Positions 43,865-52,297 of a DNA stretch of 64,000 nucleotides are shown here, piece after piece. The first letter of the stretch is position 1, and the number at the start of each line of letters is the position of its first letter. The stretch spans positions 98,071 through 162,070 of the forward strand of contig CAZOUY010000002.1 in assembly GCA_964583155.1 (NCBI GenBank), written 5' to 3'. Made by a program: the position numbers and the translations under genes. The DNA is from CAG-826 sp964583155. GTDB taxonomy: Bacteria; Bacillota_I; Bacilli_A; RFN20; CAG-826. The notes below the pieces were generated by a model. That model was not told the DNA's origin and ran no database searches. It saw nothing but the letters and a program-made list of their open reading frames with translations.

Positions 43865-44437
43865 ATGGATATGATTGAGAAAGGCATGTGGATTCAAATC
43901 CAAAGCTATAAGCATGACGGTTCACTCCATCGGTTTTGGGATCAAGCGCTGGTTTTAGATGTTAATGATGATATGATTATTGTTGCCTCGAAAAAGACAA
44001 GAGTCACCGAAGCTGATGGCCGTATTTGGTATACGCGAGAGCCGGCAATTACATTTTTTTCACGTAAATATTGGTATAACGTCATCGCCATGTTAAAAAG
44101 CGATGGAGTGTCTTTTTATTGCAATATTGCTTCACCGACAATTATTGATAACTATGTGATTAAGTATATCGATTATGATTTGGATTTAAAAATGTATCCG
44201 AATGACATCATCAAGGTGCTGGATGAAAAGGAATACGAGCACCATCGCCATACTTATCAATATAGTGAGAAATTAGATTTCATTTTAAAAAAGGAGGTCC
44301 AACATATTCATCGGATGATGAAGAAAAAGATCTTTCCTTTTCAAGTAGCGCGTGTTAATTATTTTTATCAAGAGTTTTTACGTTATTATGATGAACAGCA
44401 TCGAATTGAAACGAACAATATGGAGGAGGATAAATAA
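43865..44437 (+). CDS. ntdP: DUF402 nucleoside tri-/diphosphatase (NtdP/YgaC-like)
   Basis: 190 residues. The family blocks are visible: WDQALVLDVNDDMIIVA, REPAITFFSRKYWYNVIAML, YCNIASPTIIDN and YIDYDLDLKMYPND, the last supplying acidic metal ligands. Homologues such as Bacillus YgaC and SAV1646 hydrolyse NTPs and NDPs with Mg or Mn. ATG 43865 is preferred, with a GTG one codon earlier as alternative; the binding site is weak. The stop overlaps the tsaE start (TAATG), so it heads the tsaE-tsaB-rimI-tsaD operon. Confidence 0.8.
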   Translation: MDMIEKGMWIQIQSYKHDGSLHRFWDQALVLDVNDDMIIVASKKTRVTEADGRIWYTREPAITFFSRKYWYNVIAMLKSDGVSFYCNIASPTIIDNYVIKYIDYDLDLKMYPNDIIKVLDEKEYEHHRHTYQYSEKLDFILKKEVQHIHRMMKKKIFPFQVARVNYFYQEFLRYYDEQHRIETNNMEEDK

Positions 44438-44916
44438 TGCTTATCTTTGATTCATATGGACCTGATGACACCATTAAATTAGGAAGGATGATCGCTCAGT
44501 ATTCTTTTAAAGGGGCTTTGGTGTTATTGGATGGCGATTTAGGAGCCGGGAAGACCACTTTAACAAGCGGCATCGCCCTTGGACTTGATATTCATGAAAA
44601 AATCATGAGCCCGACTTTTAATATTCTTAAATGCTATTTTAAAGCGCGCATTCCTTTTTTTCATATCGATGCTTATCGTTTGGAGGAAAATACCAATCGC
44701 GATATCGGATTAGAGGAATTTATCGAGGGGGAAGGAGTATGTGTGGTGGAATGGCCACAATACATCCAAGAGTGGATTCCTAATCGGTATCTTAAAATAT
44801 CGTTAGAGCATGGTGGCGAACAAAAACGATGTCTCAAGGTCGATTGCTTTGATGAGAGATTTGCTCCCTTAATGCAAGCGATAAAGGAGGAATTTGTGTG
44901 TATCGAATCTTATTAG
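44437..44916 (+). CDS. tsaE: tRNA threonylcarbamoyladenosine synthesis ATPase TsaE
   Basis: 159 residues, family 150-160. The Walker A motif GDLGAGKTTL is near 33-42, followed by SPTFNILK (switch region), HIDAYRLE and the VVEWPQYI block. TsaE binds the TsaB-TsaD dimer and its ATPase recycles the complex that makes the t6A base at position 37 of ANN-decoding tRNAs. GGAGGAGGA precedes the ATG. The 3' end overlaps tsaB by 19 bp. Confidence 0.93.
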   Translation: MLIFDSYGPDDTIKLGRMIAQYSFKGALVLLDGDLGAGKTTLTSGIALGLDIHEKIMSPTFNILKCYFKARIPFFHIDAYRLEENTNRDIGLEEFIEGEGVCVVEWPQYIQEWIPNRYLKISLEHGGEQKRCLKVDCFDERFAPLMQAIKEEFVCIESY

Positions 44917-45482
44917 ATAGTTCCAATAGGGAATTAGCGGTCGGTCTTGCTTATCAAAATCGTTTGCTTGATACGATTGAATATGAAGCATGGCAAAGAC
45001 AAAGTGAAACGATGATTCCGGAAATTAACCGTCTGATGGTGCGTAATAATGTTCAAAACGAGGATATTGAAGCCATAGTTGTTTCGATCGGTCCCGGCTC
45101 CTATACCGGCGTGAGGATTGCTTTAACGATCGCCAAAGTCATGGCCTTGGCACTTTCATGTCCCTTATATGGTGTTTCATCGCTTCAAATTTTAAGAGCA
45201 CAAAGCCGACCTTCGATTTGCCTTATCAACGCTCGCAGCAATCGCTCGTATATTGGGGTGTATCGTGATGAGCACGCGGAAATCGAGGATACCATTTGGC
45301 CTAATGAGCAGGTCTTGGATTTTATAAAAAATCATCCCGATTATGCCGTGTGTGGTGATGTTGATTATTTAAATATCTCTTGTATCGACAGCAATATTCT
45401 TGATGAAATGCTGCAGATATCGCTAAAAATACCCCCAGAGAAAGATATCTTGGGTGTGAAGCCAAAATATCTGAAGGATTGA
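44898..45482 (+). CDS. tsaB: tRNA threonylcarbamoyladenosine synthesis protein TsaB
   Basis: 194 residues from a GTG start at 44898, with AAAGGAGGA in front and inside the tsaE end. ILLDSSNRELAVGL begins the ASKHA fold and VSIGPGSYTGVRIAL near 65-78 is the family signature. TsaB is the non-catalytic partner that holds TsaD. The C-terminal part is shorter than in E. coli, as usual for Firmicutes. Confidence 0.9.
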   Translation: MYRILLDSSNRELAVGLAYQNRLLDTIEYEAWQRQSETMIPEINRLMVRNNVQNEDIEAIVVSIGPGSYTGVRIALTIAKVMALALSCPLYGVSSLQILRAQSRPSICLINARSNRSYIGVYRDEHAEIEDTIWPNEQVLDFIKNHPDYAVCGDVDYLNISCIDSNILDEMLQISLKIPPEKDILGVKPKYLKD

Positions 45483-45484
45483 AT

Positions 45485-45952
45485 ATGAAGATGACAATCG
45501 AAAGAATGACCAAAGAAGATTTACCCCAAATCTTAGCTTTGGATGAGCAATGCTTTATTTCACCATGGAATATCGATCAATTTCTTTATGAATTGGAGAA
45601 GAATCCTTATGCCTATCTTCTGGTAGCGAAAGAAAACGATCTGATCGTCGGATTCATTGATTTTTGGATTACTTTTGAATATGGTTCGATCAATCAAATA
45701 GCGGTTTTATCGAATTATCAAAAGCGAGGCATAGGTTCCGCATTGATGAAAGAAGCTTTAAAAAAGATGCTAGATAACGATGTAATCGAAGTATCCTTAG
45801 AAGTAAGAATCCATAATACAAAGGCGATTGAATTCTATTTAAAGCATGGTTTTCATGAAGCTTTTATCAAAGAACGCTATTACGATAATGGCGATGATGC
45901 CTATTATATGACTCGGAGGTTAATTTATGAGCAAGATAATTTTAGCGATTGA
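45485..45952 (+). CDS. rimI: Ribosomal protein N-acetyltransferase RimI-like
   Basis: 155 residues from the ATG at 45485 (GAAGGATTG upstream), just after the tsaB stop. GNAT fold: NQIAVLSNYQKRGIGSALM is the acetyl-CoA pyrophosphate loop (QxxGxG/A type) and VRIHNTKAIEFYLKHGF the C-terminal signature. RimI acetylates the N terminus of ribosomal protein S18 in other bacteria. Placement between tsaB and tsaD is a widespread arrangement. The 3' end overlaps tsaD by 26 bp. Confidence 0.88.
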   Translation: MKMTIERMTKEDLPQILALDEQCFISPWNIDQFLYELEKNPYAYLLVAKENDLIVGFIDFWITFEYGSINQIAVLSNYQKRGIGSALMKEALKKMLDNDVIEVSLEVRIHNTKAIEFYLKHGFHEAFIKERYYDNGDDAYYMTRRLIYEQDNFSD

Positions 45953-46946
45953 ATCAAGCTGTGATGAAACGGCTGTTGCCATTACTAAAGATGGAGAACT
46001 CCTCGCTAATGTCGTTGCCACCCAAATTGAAATTCACCAAAAATATGGCGGCGTCATGCCGGAAATTGCCTCCCGTTTACACGCGGAGAATATTGCGGTG
46101 GTTTTAAAAGAGGCTTTAGAGCAGGCCCACTTACAATTTTCCGATATCGATGCCTTTGCGGTTACGCGAGGGCCGGGCTTAATCGGAGCTTTACATGTCG
46201 GCCTTCAAGCCGCTAAAACCTTGGCGATGCTCTATCATAAGCCTTTGATTCCTGTCCATCATTTAGCCGGTCATATTTACGCTAATGAATATGTTAAGCC
46301 TTTAAAATTTCCTTTGCTTGCCATTGTAGTAAGTGGCGGCAATACGGAATTGGTGATCATGAAGGATCATCTTGATTTTCAAATTATCGGTGAAACCAAG
46401 GATGATGCTATTGGTGAATGCTATGATAAAGTAGCGCGCGTTTTAGGCTTACCTTATCCTGGAGGCATTCCGATTGATAAATTGGCTAAGCAAGGCCAAA
46501 ATACTTATCATTTGCCTTCACCCTTGCATGATGGCTCATATGATTTTTCTTATTCGGGATTAAAAACGGCGGTTATCAATTTGGTTCACCATTTAGAAAT
46601 GAAAAAAGAGCCCTTACGAGTGGAGGATTTATGTGCCTCCTTCCAAGAAACCGCGATCGGTATGGTTCTTGAAAGAGCGACTAGGGCCGTTAAAGAATAT
46701 CATGTTCAACAGGTCGTCCTAGCGGGGGGAGTATCGGCTAATTCCTATCTAAGGGAGCGCATTGTCGAGGCTTATCAAAATAGCGAAGTGGATGTCATCA
46801 TCCCTCCAATGTGGTGTTGTACAGACAATGCCGCCATGATTGCGAAGGTGGCGGAAAGATTATATGATCGCAAGGTTTTTGCGGATCTTTCGCTTTCGGT
46901 CGATCCGAGCTGGAAAATCGATGATTTTCTGGTTTTTGATAAATAA
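45927..46946 (+). CDS. tsaD: tRNA N6-threonylcarbamoyltransferase TsaD
   Basis: 339 residues. AIESSCDETAVAI near 7-19, MPEIASRLHAEN, TRGPGLIGALHVG and the metal-binding VHHLAGH (H112, H116) are all present; LAGGVSANSYLR and CTDNAAMIA are the C-terminal ATP-fold blocks. It transfers the threonylcarbamoyl group to A37 of tRNA in the TsaBDE complex. CGGAGGT precedes the ATG. Confidence 0.95.
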   Translation: MSKIILAIESSCDETAVAITKDGELLANVVATQIEIHQKYGGVMPEIASRLHAENIAVVLKEALEQAHLQFSDIDAFAVTRGPGLIGALHVGLQAAKTLAMLYHKPLIPVHHLAGHIYANEYVKPLKFPLLAIVVSGGNTELVIMKDHLDFQIIGETKDDAIGECYDKVARVLGLPYPGGIPIDKLAKQGQNTYHLPSPLHDGSYDFSYSGLKTAVINLVHHLEMKKEPLRVEDLCASFQETAIGMVLERATRAVKEYHVQQVVLAGGVSANSYLRERIVEAYQNSEVDVIIPPMWCCTDNAAMIAKVAERLYDRKVFADLSLSVDPSWKIDDFLVFDK

Positions 46947-46990
46947 TAAAGAAGCACGAAAAAAGTTCAACAAAAAAGCGCGAAAATAGC

Positions 46991-46996
46991 TATAAT
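46991..46996 (+). promoter_or_regulatory. Candidate -10 of asnS
   Basis: TATAAT at 46991-46996; the upstream TTCAAC is 19 bp away, too far to be ideal. The leader of about 40 bases has a small GTTCC/GGAAC hairpin, much too short for a T-box. Confidence 0.4.
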
Positions 46997-47039
46997 AAAA
47001 TTACGCTTGTGTTCCTATAAGGAACAAGGAGGAAAAAAC

Positions 47040-48431
47040 ATGGAAGAGTTTATGACAGTGCGAGAATGCTATGAAGCTTGCAAATACGGTGATGATTTCG
47101 AAAAGGAATCGATTGATGAGGTTGAGTTCCAAGGATGGGTTCGGACGAATCGTGATAATGGCTCAATCGGGTTCATCGAATTTAATGATGGGACATATTT
47201 TAAAAATGCCCAATTGGTTTATGTTAAAAATGAATGCGAAGATTATGAGAGCATCGCTCATTTAACAACGGGATGTGCAATCACTCTTTTAGGAAAATTC
47301 ATTTTGACTCCCGAGGCTAAACAGCCCTTTGAGATTCATTTGAAAAAAGTGGTGGTGGAAGGCACGGTCGCTAGCGACTATCCGTTACAAAAGAAAAGAC
47401 ATAGCTTTGAATTTTTACGTGAGATTGCGCATTTGCGTCCGCGAACCAATACCTTCACAGCTTTATATCGCGTTCGCAGTGTTTTGTCGATGGCTATCCA
47501 TGAATTTTTCCAATCGCAGGGCTTTATCTATGTCCATACCCCGATTTTGACAGGCAATGATGCCGAAGGGGCGGGCGAAGCCTTCCATGTGGTTACCGAT
47601 TTAAAAAAGCCGGATGAATTCTTTTCAAAGCCGGCAAGCCTGACGGTCTCAGGACAATTGCACGCTGAGGCCTTTGCGCTAGCGTTCCGCGATGTCTATA
47701 CTTTTGGTCCAACCTTCCGGGCGGAAAAATCAAATACTCCACGGCACGCCGCTGAATTTTGGATGATTGAACCGGAAATTGCCTTTGCTGATTTGGAAGA
47801 CGATATGGATTTAATTGAAGATTGCATTAAATTTACGATCGGCTATGTCTTGGAGAATTGCCCGGAAGAAATGGAATTTTTTAATGCGATGATTGCGCCG
47901 GGAATCATTGACCGATTAAAGGCCATTGAATCCTCATCGTTTAAACGAATGACCTATACCGAGGCTATCGATATTTTATTGAAGGCCCAAGAGGATGGCT
48001 ATAAATTCGAATATAGTAAGATTTTTTGGGGCATGGATTTGCAAAGCGAGCACGAAAGATATTTGGCAGAAAAAATTGTTCAAGGTCCGATGTTTTTAAC
48101 GGATTATCCAAAAGATATCAAGGCCTTTTATATGCGCTTAAATGATGATGGAAAAACGGTCGCTGCTTGTGATTTATTAGTGCCCGGAGTCGGAGAATTG
48201 GTGGGCGGATCGCAACGGGAAGAGCGTTATGAATTATTGAAACAACGGATGGAAGAGCTCCATATGAATATTGAAACGCTCGATTGGTATTTGGATTTAA
48301 GAAGATATGGCGGTTGTCAGCATGCCGGATTTGGTATTGGCTTCGATCGCTTGTTAATGTTTTTAACCGGTATGAACAATATTCGGGATTCCGAACCATT
48401 CCCACGGACATTTAATAATTTGAAATATTAA
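47040..48431 (+). CDS. asnS: Asparaginyl-tRNA synthetase
   Basis: 463 residues from the ATG at 47040, with AAGGAGG in front. The OB-fold anticodon domain comes first (EFQGWVRTNRDNGSIGFIEF), then the class II core: motif 1 around HEFFQSQGFIYVHTPILTG, motif 2 FRAEKSNTPRHAAEFWMIE, and motif 3 GGCQHAGFGIGFDRLLMFL. Length equals the bacterial family (about 465). It charges tRNA-Asn with asparagine. The GatCAB genes at 56.5 kb are then needed mainly for tRNA-Gln, although not exclusively. Confidence 0.95.
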   Translation: MEEFMTVRECYEACKYGDDFEKESIDEVEFQGWVRTNRDNGSIGFIEFNDGTYFKNAQLVYVKNECEDYESIAHLTTGCAITLLGKFILTPEAKQPFEIHLKKVVVEGTVASDYPLQKKRHSFEFLREIAHLRPRTNTFTALYRVRSVLSMAIHEFFQSQGFIYVHTPILTGNDAEGAGEAFHVVTDLKKPDEFFSKPASLTVSGQLHAEAFALAFRDVYTFGPTFRAEKSNTPRHAAEFWMIEPEIAFADLEDDMDLIEDCIKFTIGYVLENCPEEMEFFNAMIAPGIIDRLKAIESSSFKRMTYTEAIDILLKAQEDGYKFEYSKIFWGMDLQSEHERYLAEKIVQGPMFLTDYPKDIKAFYMRLNDDGKTVAACDLLVPGVGELVGGSQREERYELLKQRMEELHMNIETLDWYLDLRRYGGCQHAGFGIGFDRLLMFLTGMNNIRDSEPFPRTFNNLKY

Positions 48432-48448
48432 AAGAAAGGAGAATACGC

Positions 48449-49564
48449 ATGGCCGAAATAATCACAGAAGAAGATGAAAGCAAATTAAAAATACGTTTAA
48501 AATCGCAACGCCATGTGCGGGCTCTTTTAATTATCGTCAATCTTTTATTAGTAGGGTATATCCTTTATTTTATCGGTGATTTGATCGTTGAAAAGGTGAA
48601 TAACCGCGATGCGGATATTGTTTCCTTAAACAATTTATCGCGTGCCAAATCTAAGAAAAAATATGAGGAATTGATGCAAGGACGTCAAAAAACGATCGGT
48701 GATTATGTTCTTTATGGGACCTATTTGCATGTTAGCGAAGAAAAATTTTCCTTAGATACTTATCAACCGATGGAGAATATCTATTTATTGGACGCTCATA
48801 ATGGCGCTTTGATCCGTCAGGAGCTTGGTGATGAATTAAATAAAGGTATCGATCTGAAAACTATGGTCGCGGGTGACTATCTTTTAGCGCAAGGGGCCGA
48901 TGGTCAAAATAAAGAGGTTTTAAAAATTGTGGTCACTAAAGAGCGATATGAAGAGACAATCTATAGCTTACCTTTAGATTCGAAGTCGGGGCTCCGCAAA
49001 AAAATTACCATCTATGCTTATCCGCATAATCCAGCCTTTGTTATTAAGATTCGCGATGTCTATAATTTAGGCTCCTCCTATTATGATTTAATTTTACAGG
49101 GATCTAATGACAATCGTGAAGCTATCATGAATATCTTAAATGATAAGACCTCACCCTTATATGGCTATAAGCTTAAGGTTAAAGAGCTTGAAAATGATGA
49201 ATCATTATCAACCTCTTATAAGACGAAATCATTAATGGCAGTATCATTAAGAGATTATGATAGTGGAGAAGCATACATTTTAAATTCCCAATATCTCAGT
49301 AGTGATTTTGTGAAAGATGAGGTTTTTGCTGATGGTTCTCTTCAATATTATGATCAAGATTCCTTTATTCGGGAATTAGGGGGCTATGCTTTTAAAAGTG
49401 GCGCTCGGGTCAAAGATGTTCCTTCTTCCTATGAGGTGGTTGAATATTTGGGAATTCATGATTGCGGTAAAATGGCTTTCGTGATTAATGCGAGTGCGGA
49501 TGAGGATTTCCAAACCTGCTTTAAAAGCGTATTAAGCTTCATGATGAACACCGATATCGCGTGA
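48449..49564 (+). CDS. Single-pass membrane protein of unknown function
   Basis: 371 residues led by AAAGGAGAAT. A cytoplasmic N terminus of about 23 residues precedes one helix (ALLIIVNLLLVGYILYFIGDL), then a large extracellular domain of mixed alpha/beta pattern. Residues 85-160 (GDYVLYGTYLHVSEE) suggest an SH3- or beta-barrel-like start, but I recognise no family. It starts 17 bp after asnS and is probably co-transcribed; the shared terminator is at 49591-49667. Confidence 0.6.
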   Translation: MAEIITEEDESKLKIRLKSQRHVRALLIIVNLLLVGYILYFIGDLIVEKVNNRDADIVSLNNLSRAKSKKKYEELMQGRQKTIGDYVLYGTYLHVSEEKFSLDTYQPMENIYLLDAHNGALIRQELGDELNKGIDLKTMVAGDYLLAQGADGQNKEVLKIVVTKERYEETIYSLPLDSKSGLRKKITIYAYPHNPAFVIKIRDVYNLGSSYYDLILQGSNDNREAIMNILNDKTSPLYGYKLKVKELENDESLSTSYKTKSLMAVSLRDYDSGEAYILNSQYLSSDFVKDEVFADGSLQYYDQDSFIRELGGYAFKSGARVKDVPSSYEVVEYLGIHDCGKMAFVINASADEDFQTCFKSVLSFMMNTDIA

Positions 49565-49590
49565 TTGCGTTATGAAAATGAGAAAATAAT

Positions 49591-49667
49591 AAAAAAGCTA
49601 TTGTCTAAATTATGTTCTTTTTCCTATATTGCTTAGGATTATTGACATATCGGCAATAGCTTTTTTT
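49591..49667. terminator. Bidirectional terminator between convergent membrane protein genes
   Basis: A perfect 13-bp stem, AAAAAAGCTATTG (49591-49603) with CAATAGCTTTTTT (49654-49666), long loop, and T runs in both directions. Confidence 0.65.
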
Positions 49668-49677
49668 ATTGGATATT

Positions 49678-50334
49678 TTAAATATTATTGTCATCCGCTA
49701 AGGCTTGAAGGTTTTTGGAAAAGACATCCTTCGACATTTTCATAATGCGATAGCTGCGGGCGATGAGCGCTTGAATGTTAACAAGATACCAAACGGAACC
49801 TACCAAAAAGAGTGGCACACATATATAGCTGATCCACGCATGGATATCATTATAGATGAATTGAGGTGTACAGACTCTTCCGGCTTTCGTAACCAAAAGA
49901 CTTGGCCAATCGGAGGGTATCATTATCCCGAAGAACTCATTTCGGGGTATATTTTTCCAATCGTAAAGAAAGAATAAGGTGCCGAAGCCATTATCAGCGG
50001 AAAAAAGAAAAGAAGGACCTTCGTTTTGAATCAAGCAAAAGATCATTACGATCATGGTTGGCACAAACATTAAAAGAACAGGAATCCATGATTTTTTATA
50101 AAAATAACGTAGACTCTTTTTATTCGCCACTTTCCGAAAGTGTTTGCTATCCTTCACGACCTTTAGTTTAACCATGTCGTACATGAAGGTATCAACCACT
50201 TTTCCTTGGCGTTTCATGATTCTTTTAACGATGATAACCAAATATCCGACGAGCACTAAAAGCAAAATCAAAACCAAACAAAGGGCGATCAGTATTCTTT
50301 TATCGTTTTCACTTAGCTTTATTAAATTAATCAT
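49678..50334 (-). CDS. Membrane protein of unknown function (three helices)
   Basis: About 218 residues if started at ATG 50334, or 222 from ATG 50346; neither has a strong site, and both overlap the upstream gene's end, suggesting translational coupling. Helices lie near 15-37, about 85-106 and 175-198, with a Lys/Arg-rich cytoplasmic stretch after the first. No family recognised. It is the last gene of a minus-strand pair. Confidence 0.55.
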   Translation of the reverse strand: MINLIKLSENDKRILIALCLVLILLLVLVGYLVIIVKRIMKRQGKVVDTFMYDMVKLKVVKDSKHFRKVANKKSLRYFYKKSWIPVLLMFVPTMIVMIFCLIQNEGPSFLFSADNGFGTLFFLYDWKNIPRNEFFGIMIPSDWPSLLVTKAGRVCTPQFIYNDIHAWISYICVPLFLVGSVWYLVNIQALIARSYRIMKMSKDVFSKNLQALADDNNI

Positions 50335-50746
50335 CGGGATCACCATCCCCGTCGTCAGTCAATGGAGAAACGCTTTCAGTATCATCATTATTGCTCAAAG
50401 CCGAATGATCGATATAATCATAGTTATCAATTTCACTGATATTTTCCGGCTGATGAGGAGCGGTCGACGCAAAGGGATTATGCTGAATAGTTTCAACAAG
50501 AATGGCGTCTTGCGCGGCTTTGATGCGTATGACCTCATAATCCTCGGGAAGAAGACCAAGAGGATCTTGAACATTGTCTTTATTTTTAGCGAAAAGATTA
50601 CGAATATCGATGATGATGATGCGGATGGTCATGACTAAAAAGGCGATGATGCCATAAACCGCCATTAAGGCCAATAAAGCAACCCAAAAAGGGCTCAGAA
50701 TTATCGCTAATAACCCATATCCGCATATTTTCAAGAAATTAAACAT
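50327..50746 (-). CDS. Small membrane protein with acidic tail, unknown function
   Basis: 139 residues, GAAGGAGTACCG before the ATG. A hydrophobic N-terminal half (two closely packed helices, about 8-50) is followed by an acidic, disordered C-terminal half ending in TESVSPLTDDGDGDPDD. Unknown family. It is coupled to the gene at 49678 and lies 71 bp downstream of the 289-residue membrane protein. Confidence 0.55.
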   Translation of the reverse strand: MFNFLKICGYGLLAIILSPFWVALLALMAVYGIIAFLVMTIRIIIIDIRNLFAKNKDNVQDPLGLLPEDYEVIRIKAAQDAILVETIQHNPFASTAPHQPENISEIDNYDYIDHSALSNNDDTESVSPLTDDGDGDPDD

Positions 50747-50817
50747 CGGTACTCCTTCTTTCTCTTTTATCTTACCCTGATTTTATAATCTAAGCAATTA
50801 AATCACAATTTTATTTG

Positions 50818-51687
50818 CTAGAATCGATGAGCGTAATAATAAAAGTAAAGGCCGGAAATCGCTAATAATAAGGTCCAATAGCATAATGATAGGTAACCAT
50901 ATCCCGGAAGAATAGTGGAAAAAATAGCGAATCCGAAAACCAAAGTGGCGATCATTATGAGAGTCCACCAGTAGCGTTTTTGTTTGTACATATAATAGAA
51001 GGCGGGTAAAGAAGCCACTAATCCGATACCGAGACATAGTGATGCGACATCCTTTAAGAAATACATCGTCACGCCCCCGACGAAGGAAAAGCCGGCCGCG
51101 GTATAAAATAGAATTTTGAAGGGCGAATCATCGAAATTGATGAAGACCTCAAATTTTTTCAGTTCATTAAAGATAATAAAGGCACTGATGATGGTCTGAG
51201 CAAAAGCGCTAAGAGCGATGAAAACCGGAAATAGTGTTTGGGCTTGCTGTTCGCTTAATCCAAATAGGGCCTGGAAGGCGGCGCTCATTGAGATTTTAAA
51301 AAACCATTGTGAAATCCAGAAAAGCCCCCAAATGACAAAGGTATTAACAAAACCGGTAATGATAACAATATATAGACCATGCATTTTTTTATTCAGCAAA
51401 ACAGCAAAAAGCAAACCGGATATTAGTCCGGGAATTAAATAAAAGATCGTCTTTTCAATATTGATGAGAAGGCAGATGGCTAGCGAAGCAAAAAAGTAGC
51501 AGAAAGCCATCTTTCGTTCACAAAAAATGAAGGTAAAGGTGGAAATAAAGGGTAAAAAAAGCATCAAAAACAAATCCGCGATCAAAAAGGTTGCAGTATA
51601 GGAGCTGATTAAGATAATAATGGCGTTTATGCCGGTCATCAATCCCGCTAAGGCGAGACTTTGCATCATGCTTTTCTTATGAATCAT
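50818..51687 (-). CDS. Multi-pass membrane protein, possibly DUF2232/YybS-like
   Basis: 289 residues with about eight helices. The hydrophobic pattern, including LIADLFLMLFLPFISTFTFIF near 35-55 and ISMSAAFQALFG later, is reminiscent of DUF2232 (YybS) proteins, but this is a resemblance, not a motif match. No transporter signature was found. The start follows a weak GAGGGGATA. It heads the minus-strand trio at 49.7-51.7 kb. Confidence 0.5.
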   Translation of the reverse strand: MIHKKSMMQSLALAGLMTGINAIIILISSYTATFLIADLFLMLFLPFISTFTFIFCERKMAFCYFFASLAICLLINIEKTIFYLIPGLISGLLFAVLLNKKMHGLYIVIITGFVNTFVIWGLFWISQWFFKISMSAAFQALFGLSEQQAQTLFPVFIALSAFAQTIISAFIIFNELKKFEVFINFDDSPFKILFYTAAGFSFVGGVTMYFLKDVASLCLGIGLVASLPAFYYMYKQKRYWWTLIMIATLVFGFAIFSTILPGYGYLSLCYWTLLLAISGLYFYYYAHRF

Positions 51688-51797
51688 TTTATCCCCTCAT
51701 AATTAAGAGTACCACAAAAAAGCAATTTTATAATAAGTATTATTATAATTATCGGAAAATCCGACTGAATGCCTATATAAATATGGGGGGTGGAAAA

Positions 51798-52205
51798 ATG
51801 AAAAAACTAGGAGTGTTGCTCTTGGTTTTAGGCTCATGTCAGCCCATCGCATTCCATGATTATGATGATATTCCGATAACAAGCTTCATTGATTGGAAAT
51901 CGGTTCTTTCCTTTGAGGGGAGTTATCATGTTTATATATTTGCCCGCTCTTGTTCATATTGTGAGAGCATAAAAAGGCCAATATTAAAATACTATCAAAA
52001 ACATCATTTGGATTTTTATTTTCTAGAATATCAATTTGATATTCCCTTGACTCCCGATCCGGCATCGGTTATAAAGGCCGATAGTGTAGAGAGGTTGGCC
52101 ATTAAAGGTGTACCCACGCTCTTTCGGATCGATAAGCGAATAATCGATGATGTTTTTTGGGGTCGAGACATGATTTCCGATTATCTGCATCTTAATGAAA
52201 AATAG
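51798..52205 (+). CDS. Thioredoxin-like lipoprotein
   Basis: 135 residues from the ATG at 51798, with GGGGGGTGG upstream. A short signal with lipobox VLGSC gives lipidated Cys14. The thioredoxin fold shows in VYIFARSCSYCESIK, with redox pair C52 and C55, and in IKGVPTLFRI with the cis-Pro. The CSYC motif differs from CGPC of thioredoxin and is closer to thiol oxidoreductases acting outside the cell. It lies 93 bp before pcrA with only a weak hairpin between. The substrate is unknown. Confidence 0.75.
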   Translation: MKKLGVLLLVLGSCQPIAFHDYDDIPITSFIDWKSVLSFEGSYHVYIFARSCSYCESIKRPILKYYQKHHLDFYFLEYQFDIPLTPDPASVIKADSVERLAIKGVPTLFRIDKRIIDDVFWGRDMISDYLHLNEK

Positions 52206-52297
52206 AGCCTCTTCTATTTTAAATAGAAGAACTTCGGTCTTTGTATTCAATTTCTCTTTTTTTCATGCTAAAATATTTTACGCATGGAGTGGTGAAT

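Noticed and set aside
46947..47039. T-box leader before asnS
   Set aside because: The leader after the -10 is about 40 bases, and there is no T-box sequence or antiterminator; only a 5-bp hairpin is visible.
52210..52230. Terminator between the thioredoxin-like gene and pcrA
   Set aside because: A hairpin CTTCTATTT / AAATAGAAG exists but no T run follows it directly, so I left it as unassigned.
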